A stretch of 64,000 nt of DNA from Ceraceosorus guamensis (taxonomy: Eukaryota; Basidiomycota; Exobasidiomycetes; Ceraceosorales; Ceraceosoraceae), in contig NW_020290020.1 in NCBI RefSeq assembly GCF_003144195.1, positions 186,001 to 250,000 on the forward strand. Reading direction: 5' to 3'. Both the position numbers and the translations under genes were made by a program. The number at the start of each line of letters is the position of its first letter. The stretch's first letter is position 1. The notes under the pieces were generated by a model. The model searched no databases and was not told where the DNA came from. It saw nothing but the letters and a program-made list of their open reading frames with translations. Shown piece by piece: positions 1-12,340 of the stretch.

Positions 1-3000
1 CGGCGGTCAAAGGAGCAGGTGTCTTCGTACTTTCTGGGGTCGCGGCAGGTGACCCCTTTTGCTGCGGCGGCAATCCTTCGATTTCCGAGTCCCGGCCGCT
101 TCCAATGTTAGACTCGTCAGCCTCCGCAGCAGGAGGCAGTGGCGTAATTCCATCCGCGCCACCTGCTACGGGCTCTCGCTCGGCGAACATACGCGAAAGG
201 CCAGAGGTCGTCAAACGCCTAGCATCTCGCTCCGCCGCAAGATTCTCGCGTTCAAATCGTTCAAATTCGCGATCCCAACGAACGACCACCTCCTGCAGAC
301 GCCGCCGCACAATACTGAGACCCAAGACGTCCGTAGGCTGGGTCTCGGCGCACGCGCGCGCCAGAGCTAGCGTGAGCTCTCCAGCGTCGCGATCTGCTTG
401 CGTGCTCATCTGGTCAAGAAGCAGAGCGCTGGCAGAAACGGCAGCCTGGTCACGGCAAAGGCCTGCCTCGTATCTCAGAGCAAGAATGCGAGCTCCGACA
501 CTTTCAAAGTAGGCCGCCGTTCGACAAGCGAGGGTCGATGCTTCCTCACTCTTCAAGCGGCCTTCGACATCAGGCCGCGAGAGCAGGTGCAAAGGTGGGA
601 GGGAAACGTCGCGGACTTCGACCGGGTCAGTGTGAAAGCGCACGGCGAGGTTTTGCAGGGCAAAGAATTGAACGTGGTCGTCGAAGAAGTCGTGTCCGCA
701 CGTCGCCTGCTTGCTATTCGGGCCAGCACTGCAGTGTAGCTCGAGATACTTGGAAAAAGATAGGCAAAGTGTGTCTGATGACACTTGCGCCACTGGCGAA
801 GCTTGCTCGCACCGTTTGCAGTAAGACCACATCAGCACTTTGCTCTCCTGTCCCGGGATTGGGCAGACGAAACGCTCCAGGACCACCAGAACACGCCTTT
901 CGTTGTGCACCCAGACATTGAAGTGCGCGAGACGTGGTCGCCCGCATCCTTTGGCAGGGCACGTTGATCCGCTCTCGGCGACCATACGCTCGAGTCTGCT
1001 GCCCAACGTGTCGTCGCCTTTGCTGTACAGCTCGACGGCTTTGAGGGCGGGACCTTCACATGGACGCTGAGTCGTGGACGACATTGAAGAGGCAAGGAAC
1101 ACGAGGTGTCGCGTTGATGACAGCAAGGACGACGGCTGCTGCTGCTTTGCATAGAGCGCGCCCCACGCCATTTCTGCCGCATCACGCTGGAACACGGCAA
1201 GGCGATAGGCTGTCTCCTCCGTCAGGTACGAAGGTTGAGGGAGGACCTCTGCAAGGCCTGCCACTTGTACCTTCGAGGTGAGTGCATCGGCCATCCGGGG
1301 CAAGGAAGACTGTCCCCATGCGCGCGCATCGGTTGGTGTCTGTACATTCGCAGCCTTCTGATCGTTCTCGGTCGTTTGTGCAAACTCATCCAGGAGGCTG
1401 TCTACCTCTCGGGTCGGAAGCTCATCTGCCTGAAGCCCTTCTGACGCCAACCTAGGTCGAGGAGTGCCCAGTGTATCACTACTGCCAGATGCCGCCACTT
1501 CGGCGTAGGACTTAGATGCCTTGCGTGGGGTGCCAGCACTGGCTCGGGGCTCAGTAGCAGAAATGCGAGCCGCCTTTTCGTCCGCTATGAGACTTCTATC
1601 CGCGTTTTCTTGGCGCTCATGTAGTAGCTTCTGCAGGCGCTCATGGGCCTGCTTCAGCTTGACGAGAGGATACGGAGGCGGAACGTGCAGGAAAGCACTT
1701 GCGCTCCCCAAGTGATGTTCGTACGGACGCATCAGCTTGCGAATGCGTTTGTCGGCGGGCTCCGATTGATTCGCGTGTCCCATCTTCTTGGCATCCTCAT
1801 CGTCGTTCCCTGCATCTAGGATGGTGGTTCCTTCGTCGCGTGCCAGACAATCTTCGAGCCTAAGGTTGTGGGCTACGAAGATGCAGGAGTCTAAGACGGA
1901 CTTGACGCGACCAAGAAGTGACATGCTTCCTCCTCTGAGCACGATTGTGGCCACTGAGCCCCCTTGCCCTTGGGTATACGATTGCGAGGCGCCACTGACA
2001 ACGTCGCCAGTATTTGACGGGTCGCGCATGAAGTTAGGAGCGAGAAATTTCATGAACGACTTGCGGGCGCTTGGGAGAAGAGCATGGGAGTATGTATCGA
2101 CGCTCAGACTTGCGCAGCGTCCAACGCGTGGGTCCAGACCAAGACGGTCGACAGACGTGATGATGTCAGCGTTGCAGCATCGAGCAATCGCCTCCAGAGC
2201 CGTCTGCTTGACACTCCAGACGACAACAACGCCAGCACCCTAAGAAGCAGGGGAAGGTCAGGTAAGGGCGGAGTCATGAACCCAGCCCTCATTCGTTGCA
2301 GCTCGGCCGACTCACTTCGAGCATTGCGATCGCTTGACGCGAGCAAGAATCGCGAATCACCACAAGATTCGGGCGCAGCTGCACGATCCGCGCGACGAGA
2401 ATCCTTGTATATTCCTTTTCCTGCTCGGCGCGATCGAGGGTGAACAGACCGCTCGACACATGGTCCATGCGGAATGCCAGCAGCATCACTCTTGGCTTGA
2501 GCAAGGGCAACCGACTTGCCATGCGCTTCGTGGCGACATGCTTGGACAGGACCACTCCAGGCACGTATGCCGACTCTTGCGGCTCCCCTCCAGCAATTCT
2601 TTTAATCTTGACATAGGCACGGACATCGGCCGACTCCCCAGCCCTGGGCCGTGGGCGCACCTTGGCGCACACGGACAAAATCAAGGGCAGCAGCACGCGC
2701 TCCCAATCTTGGCTTCCCCCGCCGAGCTTCGCCTGCCTGAGAGACTGCTTCAAGAATTTCACTAGGTGCGCAAGAGCGTGCGGCCCTAAACCGTGTGAGG
2801 GCAGTGCGTCTTGTTGACCGCCAAGAATGCTCTGATGGCGGGAATGTCCACCTGCGCTCGGGCCTGGAATGCCAGGCTCTCCGTGGCCTTTGGCACGGTC
2901 TACATCTTCGACAGCCACGCGACTGCGGAGCCGAGATCTGCGAATCGCGCGAAGGGCTGCATCGCTTACGAGCCTCGCGCGCGGGTCCGCGTGTCCTCCG

Positions 3001-4736
3001 AGCTCGCTCGCCAATCGAGTCCTAGCGTGGCTATGTATAGATGCGCCAGTATCTGAACGAGCGTCGTCGCCGTCCTCCGTTGATTGAGTTGGAAATGCGA
3101 TGAGGGGTAGGCTGCGTGGCAAGCCCGAGTTGCCCATTTGAGGGGCGGCATCTGGTGTTGACGCGCCCGCGTCTCGAGGAGAGGAAGCGTCGACTACCAC
3201 CCTATTCGACTCGCCGGGATCTGCCTCTTCATCGGGAGCGACTGCAATCTGATCGTCGTCTGCAAGAGCTTTGCGAAAAGGAGCTGCGGAGCTTATTTGA
3301 GACATGCCGTTGCGAGAGACGGGAGCATCCGGGTCTACAGCGATCAGATCAGGCGACGCGGCGCGGCTGTCCCAACCAAAGTCATCAGGCCCAAATCCAG
3401 CCAAGCCACTTATGCTTAGGGTGCTGGGAAGACCTCTTATTCTTGAGAACAGGGCGTTGGCAGCGAACTGGGCTTGCGGGCTTTTGCTCGATGCTTCAAG
3501 AGGAGCGCTAATATCGGACTTCTCCAAAGCGGAGGCTGAAGGACTCGGCACGAGACGAGTAGGTTTGGAGCTGGGAGCGGTATCTCGAAGAAGCCTGACA
3601 CAGTCATTGCACGTTCTCGCCCTTGGACCAGGAAGACCATTTGCTTGGCGTGTGGGAAGCATGTTGCTGGCACACGAGGCACAGAACACCAGAAAGCAGG
3701 TGCGACAGTGGTGTCTTCTTCGCCAAGTGCTGAATGGTACACCGCAACCACCACACGCGGTGGCATGCTTATCTGGCAACCAGAAGCGTCGATCACTGCC
3801 CGGCTCCGTCTCCCGAAGGCGTCGAATGGCCTCGGCAGAAGAGGGCGCTGCTGACGCTCGTGCACCAGTTGCAGAAGTTGAGGCGAGATGGGGCATTGCG
3901 AAAGAAGGAGAGTCGATTTCGGATCGAGGCCTGGACGACGTGCTCCTGATCGAGCGCGCGTCGTCTGCAAGGAGATCCCTGGGCAGCGGGAACCCGGGCA
4001 CCGCGCCCCAAGGCGGAGGACGAGCTGCAGAATTAAGGGCTCCCAAGCTGTCCTCGTCAAATTCCCCAGACCGGGAAGCACTGGTAGGTGTGATGGGTTG
4101 CGCGTGCGCCGCAGTCGTGCTCGTGAGTGCCGAGGCAGGCGCGGGGCGCAATGAGAAGGGCGGGGCAAGGGCCGACTTGGAGGAGCCCGGTTTGAGGGTT
4201 GATTTTGTGACGCGCGCCTGGGAAGAGCTGGCTTGACTTAGCCCACTGATGTGCTGCTTGATGCCAGTCGCTGATCTCGAAGTCGATGCGCTGGCTGGCC
4301 AAATCTCGCTTCGAGCATCCCCTCCGACGCTAGCTGTTCGTACGTAGGGTTCCACGGCCGCTGGTCGAGAAGCGGCCGGACGCCCATCTAGGCGATCAAC
4401 GCAGCCGCCAAGTGATGCGGATGCCATTGTCGACGCTGCCGGGTCCTGTAGCGAAGGTGCGACCGGCGCGGCGCCATTACTGGTGAGAGAGCTTGCTGCT
4501 GCCTGAGACGCTGAACCAGTCAGCGCGGTTCTGACCCGCGACAGCAAGCCCCATGGAGCAAACGACGACTCGTGATCTTCGCTCCCATCGTCAGAGAGAA
4601 AGTTGAAAGATGTCAATTGCTGCTCTTGACCGCCATTGCCTTCCCCCATTGCGGTCACGGGATATGGAGGCGATGTGCCACACACCGGCTCTGACAGATG
4701 ACTGCCATCCGGCAAGGCATTATGAGGGGCAGACAT
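1..4736 (-). CDS. FAB1: 1-phosphatidylinositol-3-phosphate 5-kinase Fab1/PIKfyve, N-terminal two thirds (partial, runs off left edge)
   Basis: Lipid kinase that makes PI(3,5)P2 on vacuole/late endosome membranes. Exon 1 is 4736-2316, the intron 2315-2240 (GTGAGT...TTCTTAG), and exon 2 runs from 2239 past base 1. Residues about 1-310 are Ser/Ala-rich and probably disordered. Residues about 319-385 are a FYVE zinc finger (WLPDKH, then eight paired cysteines around RRRHHCRTC), which binds PI3P. From about residue 650 comes the Fab1-specific CCT/TCP-1-like domain (YVPGVVLSKHVATKRM); the splice joins it in frame (AIAMLE to GAGVVVVWSVK). Around 700-980 on the minus strand is the cysteine/histidine region with CPAKGCG, AHFNVWVHNERR and MWSYCKRC, as in Fab1. 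The C-terminal kinase domain is not in the window. The ATG at 4736 is the first in frame before the low-complexity N-terminus. Confidence 0.95.
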
Positions 4737-5465
4737 TTACGCACAGCATTCCCCATCAACTCTGATGAGCGAGAGCTGCTGCGGATTCTGCTGTATGTGA
4801 GTTCGATGACGGAGTCAAAGTCAATGAGTGAGCGAGCATGTCCGTTCACTGTGACTGAAGGTTGTGGAGAGGGGTTGCGTGCATGCGCGTCATGCCGTCC
4901 GACTGAGCAGGCATCCTGGCTGCTTTCCAGACGCGAGAGATATCACCTCTCGCTTTGCCAACTCGCGAGTATCACGTGACTGATTCTGCGCCGACGGTTT
5001 GCACAGCGGTCGCACCTCGTGCAACCGCGCGCATATATAAAGTAAGATCAGACAAAGGCAAGTTGGGCACTGGTTCCCACCTCCATCCCCGTCTTCACTG
5101 GCCGCACACCACACCACAAGCCCCATCGTCTCTCGATCACTCGCCGCTGAAGAGCTTCTGGTGACTGGTGGCGCTTGTGGCAGTGCAAGCCGGTCACACT
5201 CTTGCCTTCATCCACCCACCCTATCTCTCACGCGCAGACCCATCCACTCCTGGCTTGTCAGCCTCGAAGCTGGCTTCCTTGGCCTCGCTCAGGGTATTGG
5301 ACGGCTTGAAGCGCGACACCGTTCTATACCATCGCTTGCCAGGTCCTTTCGCCGCGCGAATCACGAGCACTGGTGAAGTTCTTGTAGTAGAGCAGTCACA
5401 CGGGCACGTCAGCATCTCCCAGCTCTGGATAAGCGTCATCTGCCCTCGACTTAACCAGCTGAACT
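4737..5465. promoter_or_regulatory. Divergent promoter region between FAB1 and the TBP gene
   Basis: This 729-bp gap separates two divergently transcribed genes. A good TATA box (TATATAAA, plus strand) lies at 5034-5041, about 430 bp before the TBP ATG, so the TBP transcript probably has a long 5' leader. I see no comparable TATA element facing FAB1. No convincing coding sequence is present. Confidence 0.55.
5034..5041 (+). promoter_or_regulatory. TATA box, probable TBP gene promoter
   Basis: TATATAAA in a GC-rich surrounding, on the strand of the downstream TBP gene. The match to the consensus is perfect. The distance to the ATG (about 430 bp) implies a long or intron-containing leader. Confidence 0.5.
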
Positions 5466-6627
5466 ATGGTGCAAGCAGGTGTCGCTCTTCCTGGAGGGCG
5501 CAGTGGCAACGATGGAGCCGGCGGCAGTCGTGGAGGTGCGGACGGAAAGGGCAAGTCATCTACAGGAGGTGTTGACAAAGTGGACGACGTCGCGGTGATC
5601 GAACAGAGACTCATGAGCAAACATGGCATCTTGCCAACTCTGCAGTGAGTGCGCACGGGCGGAAAGTGCTTCAGGTCGATGAGCGCATCGTGCGCCAAGA
5701 CTAGGAAAGAGTGACTGGCATCGAGAGGAGCCCGCGGCCTCACTGGAAGCGCGCGTGCCATTGGCGTTGAGCAATGCGTGCACGTATGTGCATGCTCGGA
5801 CAGTCGCATGTTTATACCCAACCGTCTATCTTGGCTCCATCAGGAACATTGTAGCTACGGTCAATCTTGACGTCAAGCTCGATCTAAAGACCATTGCCCT
5901 CCACGCACGCAATGCCGAGTACAATCCCAAGGTACGTCCTTGCGCGAATGTGCCTTTCCAACATCGACGTCATTGACGTGGACGCTCGCCATGTGATCAG
6001 CGATTCGCTGCTGTCATTATGCGTATTCGTGAGCCAAAGACCACGGCGCTTATCTTTGCAAGCGGAAAGATGGTTGTCACTGGTGCCAAGTCGGAGGAGG
6101 ATAGTCGTCTAGCAAGCCGCAAGTATGCACGTATCATCCAAAAACTCGGCTTCGAGGCCAAGTTCTCCGAATTCAAGATACAAAATATCGTTGGCAGGTG
6201 AGACCTGGCTCCACAACTCGCATTTGGCATGAGGTCACTGACCACCAGGACGAATATGCTTCAGCTGCGACGTGAGATTTCCAATTCGTCTCGAGGGCTT
6301 GGCGTATGCCCACGGTCCTTTCTCGTCCTACGAACCAGAGGTAGGTATTGGCCAAAGTTACCCTGAAATGCCGCGCTATGCTCACCCTGCCTCCGCGTAG
6401 CTTTTTCCCGGTCTCATTTACCGCATGGTCAATCCTAAGGTGGTGCTGCTGATCTTTGTCAGCGGCAAGATCGTGCTCACAGGTGCCAAGGTGAGCGAGC
6501 GACCATGGCTTTGTTCCCAACGGACATTGTCGTTGACAAGTGGAGTCAAATATTTCAGGTCCGCGAGGAGATCTACAGCGCTTTTGAGAAGATCCTTCCT
6601 GTACTCGCCGAGTACAAGAAACCATAA
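5466..6627 (+). CDS. SPT15: TATA-box-binding protein (TBP)
   Basis: General transcription factor that binds the TATA element and nucleates TFIID for all three RNA polymerases in the nucleus. Six exons: 5466-5644, 5844-5931, 6001-6197, 6265-6340, 6401-6490, 6559-6627, summing to 232 aa. The first 60 residues are a short Gly/Ser-rich species-specific tail. The rest is the two-lobed saddle domain. Lobe 1 begins [16 protein letters not shown], with [19 protein letters not shown] and [13 protein letters not shown]. Lobe 2 begins [16 protein letters not shown], with [17 protein letters not shown] and [12 protein letters not shown], and ends VLAEYKKP. All are near-invariant in eukaryotes, so every splice junction is fixed by the protein. 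The ATG at 5466 is the only one that keeps the frame. Confidence 0.98.
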
Positions 6628-7268
6628 GTCTGCGCTTCAACGCTACCCGTCAGCGCGTGCATATATGGGTTTCTGTTGAGCCCAAGAGCTTCGCTCACTT
6701 GGTCAAACCCATGACACCAGTCCCCTCTCGCTTTCCGACGCAATTCTGACACTCTACAGCCAAAGCGAGATTCTCGCACAGCATTTTCTGTACTCCAGCC
6801 AACTGTCTCGGCAATTCATCATTTTACGCGGACTGTACTCAGCTTCATCTGGACGGAGTCACGCACAAGGGCCTGACTGGCAGCACTTTGGTGAGCTAGG
6901 ACTGGTGCGCAACGTCCCAATTGACATACATCTGCAGAATAGAAGTGAAGTAACTTATTGTATTGCGAATGGAAGGACGACGCCCAGTAGTACGCCACGG
7001 TGAGCTAGGCGGATTGACGATGAGCTGGCGCGTCGGGTCGGATTTTCGTAAACGATTGGATTCGAGGGGCACGATTGTCTTAGTCATGATGAGGCTTCTT
7101 CTCTGCGAGGTGGTTGACGTGGCAAAGAGCAAGAGTCAGACGGTGGTCACTAAGGAGTCGCGAGCAGGAACAAGGGTAGCTAAGGGACTGCACTACAAGC
7201 GTGGCACGAGCTAAAGATGGACAGCACACGGACCAGCGGAAGAGGGCAGCGACATCGACAGCTCACCC
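6628..7268. other. Convergent intergenic stretch (3' flanks of TBP and the DPBB gene)
   Basis: This 641-bp stretch lies between the stop codons of two converging genes and presumably holds both 3' UTRs and terminators. An open frame of 83 codons at 6963-7214 has no recognisable protein, and I see no RNA gene. Confidence 0.5.
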
Positions 7269-8663
7269 TTAAGCACGCAGGGAGCGACGTCTAGGGGTGG
7301 GCTTGTCGGCAGGCTTCTCCTCGGTGGGCTGTTCCTCGGTGGGCTGTTCCTCGGTGGGCTTCTGGTCCGAGGGCTTTTGGTCTGCGGGCTTCTGCTCCTC
7401 AGTCTGAGTCTGCTCGGGTTTCTCCGATGCCTTCTCAGGCTGGGGGACCGTAGCCTCGGTGACGGGAGAGCCGTCATCGTCGTCGAGGTCGTCAAAGTCA
7501 TCGCCGAAGGCGTCGACCCAACCAGCAAGGGCACCGCCCTCGGTGACACTGGCGCTCTTTGCCGACGCGTGTTCATTGCCGTTCTCATCCTTCCAAGAGT
7601 CAGCCTTGTTCTTGCTCTTACTTCTGGAGTGTGTGGTTGCGAATGGACGCGGGAAGAACTTGGGGTGCTTCTTCTGTGCCTTCTTGGCTTGTTCACCGTC
7701 CAGGAAACGCCATTGGACTTGGCCAAGGAGGGCGCCTGTTCGGAAGATCGTCAAGAGTAAGATCACCGAAAACGAGCGCGACAGCCAGGAACCGACTTAC
7801 CCCTGTCGACAGCATCAGTGTCGTTTCCAGCGAGGGTCTCGAACAGAGCCTTGGTCTGCGGCAACGCGTGCTTGTTCCGGTCAGTGTAACCCAGTCACCC
7901 ATAGGTGAACGTTTGCACTCACGAGGTAGACATCATTGCAGCCGAAGGTGGCGTTTTCAACAGCACCGCAGGCATCGACAACGCGAGCGAAGGAGCTGAC
8001 GTTGGCCTTGGGGTGGAAGACCTCGACGACGGAGTCACACAAATTGTGACTACGGGTGAGGTTGAGCGTCAGCTCGTGTCACCTAGAGGCCCACCATGCC
8101 AACTCACTAGCCGCTGTTAAGCCATCCTGGCTTGAGGCAGATTCCAATGTCCTTGTCAGCTGCGCAAGGGTGAGAGTCGAGGTGAGCGGAAAAGGTTCTA
8201 GTAGCGCAACGACGTCGAACTCACTGTAGTTCGTGCAGGCTCCCTGACCAGGGCTCAAGAAGAAGACCTTGTCGTCGCTGAGCTTGTAGGTGCTGGCTTT
8301 GCCCGTTTTCCACGTCACCTCAGTAGCAGGGTTCTGGTCTGGCGTGTCGCAAGCGGGCCAAGTCTCGTCACGCTCAGTAGCAGGATCGTCTTGGCCGAGG
8401 GTCTTGCCACCGCTTCCATCGGGGTTGAATCCAGTGGGCTCGGCGTAAGTTTGAGCGGGCTCGTCGCCAGTCTTGGGCTTGTCCTTAGAGTCGGTGGGAG
8501 CCGTCTCGAGGGGCTTGGGCTTGTCCTTAGAGTCGGTGGGGGCCGTCGCGAGAGGCTTGTCCTCAGGCGTGGGCTTGGTCGTTGGGTCCTGGGGGAGCGC
8601 CGAGGCAGCTCCAAGGATGGCCAACAAGGTGGCAATGACGAGGATCTGCTTGCGCGCGAACAT
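7269..8663 (-). CDS. Secreted double-psi beta-barrel (RlpA/expansin-like) protein with Pro/Glu repeat tail
   Basis: Five exons on the minus strand: 8663-8225, 8159-8108, 8049-7923, 7855-7801, 7735-7269 (379 aa). The N-terminus is a signal peptide (hydrophobic stretch IATLLAILGAASA). A Lys/Pro/Asp linker follows with two copies of ATAPTDSKDKPK-like sequence. The next segment is a double-psi beta-barrel: GQGACTNYTDKDIGICLKP, then ARVVDACG, then GCNDVYLTKALFETLA, then LGQVQWRFLD. This order (conserved Cys, V-V-D-x-C, C-x-D-x-x-L, V-x-W) is that of RlpA-like, barwin and expansin-type domains. The tail is basic, then acidic (DDFDDLDDDDG), then four Pro-Glu/Gln repeats (PTEEQ type), ending in RRRSLRA. 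It is probably an extracellular cell-wall-associated or effector-like protein. Exon 4 could instead start at 7870, adding five residues. Confidence 0.8.
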
Positions 8664-11352
8664 TTTGGTCCTGCTGTCGTTATTAGCTGGTAAGCTGGAT
8701 TGAAAGCTGGGGAAGCTGGAGGTCGTAAGAGACGAGTGAGGAAGAAGCGCGTTAGATGGGAAGGGAGAAGTGGAATCAGCGAGCTGGGTGAGGAGAGATA
8801 GCCTGGAATGGTGACTTTCACCTCCGCTTATGTACTTGCGAGCGCTCGAAGCTGTCCGAAGCTGATCGCTCTGACCTCTCCCCGGCAGCGTCAGACACAG
8901 TGCCTGATGCAGTACTCTTGGACGATCTCCGGTGCGGGCTGCTATGCAACAGTCATATGGTTCCTCGCGCAGACCGAGCGAAGAATTCTCGAGCAGACGC
9001 TCGTCTGCCTCCGTCTTCATCTACGACGGCGGTGTCCATTGGCGAGCGAACAATTTGTTGTCTTTGTCCGCACATAAATTAAGATGAAACGCAAAGAGGA
9101 GGCATCATCATCAGCACCTGCCGATCACCACGCAGGTGCCGCGCATTTAAGTCGCCTTTACGACAGAGTCGACAGCGAGGTAAAGAGTCTGCGCCGGGAG
9201 ACACGTACCGCTCACGGTGATTGCACGATTGGCTGTGCGCACGCACCGCACTGGCACAATATCTCTTGGAGATGTGTATCAGAATGCTGGGTACATTCAT
9301 TGAGATGAGACTGATCAGAGCAGACTTGCGCATTGCCGCCACCGGCGAGGAAGGAACAATGCAACGCTCTGAAGGAACATCACGGGCCGCGCGCTGCCCT
9401 GAAATTTGTCGCCATTGCCGATACGCTGCCAGAGACTTTAATTGCCAGGAACAATAACACCGACGGTCTAGACCGACGCCGCGCGCAGCTGTAGGCCGCT
9501 TCAGCCCGAACAGCAGCAGTGACTCTTCTGAAGGGCGACGACTGCAACTTCATATGAATGCACAGCACATGTTGAAACAGACAAGTCACAAGTCTCTCAG
9601 ACCGCGGAGACTCGCCATTGCAACTTCGACATCGACAGACACACATAGAATCAGCTCTTCGATCTATTCGAGTGCAGTGTACGTGTTGCACGCGCCGCCC
9701 CCTCTGTTGTGCTACACCGGCAAGTGGCAATCGTCGTTGGTCCACGGACATTTCGCAAAGACGCGGATCCGATTTGCAGCTCTCCCTCAGCAGCAAGAGT
9801 CGATCGTCGTCATTGGCATTTCACAGCGTGTAAAGCAAAGTCTCCGCTGCGTTCATGAGCAGCAGCAGTGAATGCCAGCATGGTGTGCGGATGTTGTGAG
9901 TGGCGTAGCTGACACCTTCCGGACGGCGACCTTCGCGTGGCGCTGGTCTGGTCGTGCACTTTGGTCGCACATGCGCGCGTCGCAGTGACAGGACTTGGTC
10001 AGCAACAACATGTGCAGACGGTCTCTTAAATTTGATCAGCGTCGGTCGAATTAATAAGCGCTGACAACCGTCGTATTTGAATATATGGTATGTATGTATG
10101 AGTGCCGCGTGCACGCAGAGCGATCCGCGGCCTATAGATCAGGCGAATCAATCACATGGACGAGGCGTTCAGCGGGATGTCGGCAGCGCTCGCATCATTC
10201 GTGATTCGTCACTCTGGGTATATGTCGACTCAGACTCGTGACTGCTGCTTGCTGTACGCTCTGCGAACATCAGCAATGCGACCGACACGCTGTCAGTGGG
10301 TCCGTGCTGATGCGTGAGTGACCCTACATCAGCGTTTCCTCCATTCGGACTCGCTGCATGTGCATTCCGCGTCTTCCGAACATCACGCGCGCAGACTTTG
10401 GCGGGCGGGCGGGTGAGTCGGGGTGACTATGATCCTTCATCACATATATATCCGTAGCATCATCGTAAACATTCACAATCGCCAATATGAATGGCTCGCG
10501 AGCATCGCACAGTCCGTCCTGCGCGTCATGCAGCAATCAGATTTCAGTGCGAGACGGCCAGGCAGGCAACACATGAATGCGCGCATTGCTCACGTCTTCA
10601 CCGAAAGGCGCAAACATCATCGAGGCAAAGTCGCCATGCCGCGGAATTGATCATCAGCTAGGTGAAATGTGCAGTCGTGTATCCACATTTTGATTGCTGC
10701 AGGCGCCTCAATGTCGCAATGGTTCGTGGTCGTGTAGCCAATACGCGATGCGTGATGAATCAGCTTCGAGGCGGGCTCGCCCTCTAGGACGCTATGGTAC
10801 TGGAGACTCCTGTTGGCTCAATATGAACAATGACTTCTTCCCTCAAGAGCACGCAGCAGACTTGATGATGCGGGCTAGCGCAAGTCGTCAAGCATCTCGG
10901 CGCTCTTCACCTTCAGTGGCCCAAAGCACGAGGAATGGCCATGTTGTCACGTTGATGGCGCACAGCAGCTGAACCCTTCTTGTAAGATCGCCGAAGAACG
11001 CACACACCAATGAATAAGAAAAGAGAAAGAAATGATTTGTCATCTAATTGAATAGTGCATTCTAGATATAGGAGATTGGCTAAGGCTACAGTTGAGAGGC
11101 TGACTACGATATAACGACTAGGACAATCGCCAGTGCGAGTGCGGGCAAAGAAGCGAGAGAAGATTGAGGCGGGTCGTGTGTACAATTGTGGGCTGCTTGT
11201 ATTCGAGTAAGGGCATCCTTCGGCCAAGCTCGTCGGAGGGGCTGAAAGTCGCGTCGCATTGAGTATCTGCACTGGGTCCCAACTCATGAGACATGCAGTG
11301 CGATGATAGTGGTAGGCTTTGGGTGCTCGGAGGGTAGAGCAAGATGGGTGAA
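8664..11352. other. Intergenic, 2.7 kb, no supported gene
   Basis: Upstream of the DPBB gene and downstream of the deacetylase gene. Open frames on both strands are short, start at non-ATG codons or have no recognisable protein. Only weak TATA-like sequences are visible near 8825-8835 (minus strand sense, ACATAAG). I find no tRNA-like B-box by eye. Sequence just left of 11353 should be the deacetylase 3' UTR. Confidence 0.45.
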
Positions 11353-12301
11353 TTAGCATTGCCACTTGTCGTTGCGAGACTCCTTGCCACCGACAAAGTC
11401 GTACCAGTCGTTTGGAGCGTCGCCAAGCCCGTTGCACTCGGTAGCAGTGACGAGACGGAAGCCCTTGTTGCTGAGGTGTTGAAGTGCGTAAGGCACGACG
11501 GTCTGAGAGGTTGCCTTGATGGTCTCGTGGTTGAGTACAAGTCTGCTCTTGGGCGCGTTGCGCGTGATGCTGTTGTAGACGCCTTTTCCGTGAGCAACAC
11601 CCGCACCATCCGCATCCTCGGTGTCCTTGTCCCAAAGGAAGACGCCGCGGTAACCGCGCTCGGCCAGAACGCTCAAGACTTGATCGTTGAGGTTTCCATA
11701 AGGAGGACGGAAGTAGAGGGGCTTGACGCCCAGAATGCGCTTAAAGGCCACCTCGTTCTTGTGCAAAAGAGTGTTGATTTGATCACGAGAGAGCTGGGAA
11801 AAGTCTTGGTGCTCCCAGCCGTGAGAGCCGATCAGATGACCCTGGTTGAAGGCGTGACGAAGAGACTTGACTTGCATGTTGTCGTAGATGCAGCCTGTAC
11901 AGCATCGGACGTCATCTGGATCAGCGCACGCTCTACCGATCTCCAAAGAGCGAAGTGTTCACTTACCATAATTGTTTCCATTCACGAAGAAGGATCCTGC
12001 CAGAGCGACGTGAGAAGTGAAAGGTGAGTGTGAATTCTTGCAGATCGCGTACATCTGTGCGTTGCTCACCTTTGGCACCCGCGTTGTCGAGCTGGTCGAC
12101 GATGGAAGTCTCCCACTTCCAAGGTCCATCGTCGAAGGTCAGAGCGACCGAGTCGGACTTGTGGCAAGTCTTGTAGACTGGGGCCTGGTCACGACGAGGA
12201 AGATGAGCAACACCTTCAAAAGCGGCTGGAGAGGCTGATGTGGTGGAGCTCAAGGCGCAAAAGGCGGCGGCAAGGGCCAAGATGGAAGAGGTGAAGTGCA
12301 T
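11353..12301 (-). CDS. Secreted chitin/polysaccharide deacetylase (carbohydrate esterase family 4)
   Basis: Removes acetyl groups from chitin or a similar polymer at the cell surface. Three exons: 12301-12070, 11996-11967 (a 30-nt micro-exon), 11894-11353 (267 aa). A signal peptide (residues 1 to about 24, ending SASPA) is followed by a short pro-like stretch with a dibasic RR before the domain. NodB-fold motifs are in order: ALTFDDGP (metal-binding Asp pair), GHLIGSHGWEHQDF (His-x3-His metal site), PLYFRPPYGN, LWDKDTEDAD and LVLNHETI. The domain fills the rest of the protein, so it is a minimal single-domain enzyme with no chitin-binding module and no evident GPI signal (end NDKWQC). The micro-exon is required: it restores KGSFFVNGNNYG, a conserved strand. 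Confidence 0.93.
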
Positions 12302-12312
12302 GTTGAGCGAAT

Positions 12313-12340
12313 GTGTGTGTATGTGTGCGTGCGTGCGTGT
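12313..12340. repeat. TG/CG microsatellite in deacetylase 5' leader
   Basis: Alternating TG, then TGCG units, directly upstream of the deacetylase ATG (12301, minus strand), so probably in its 5' UTR (CA-rich on the transcript). Confidence 0.7.

Noticed and set aside
3304-4236. Long plus-strand ORF opposite FAB1 exon 1 (310 codons)
   Set aside because: Shadow of the real minus-strand FAB1 frame; the FYVE and CCT domains are on the minus strand.
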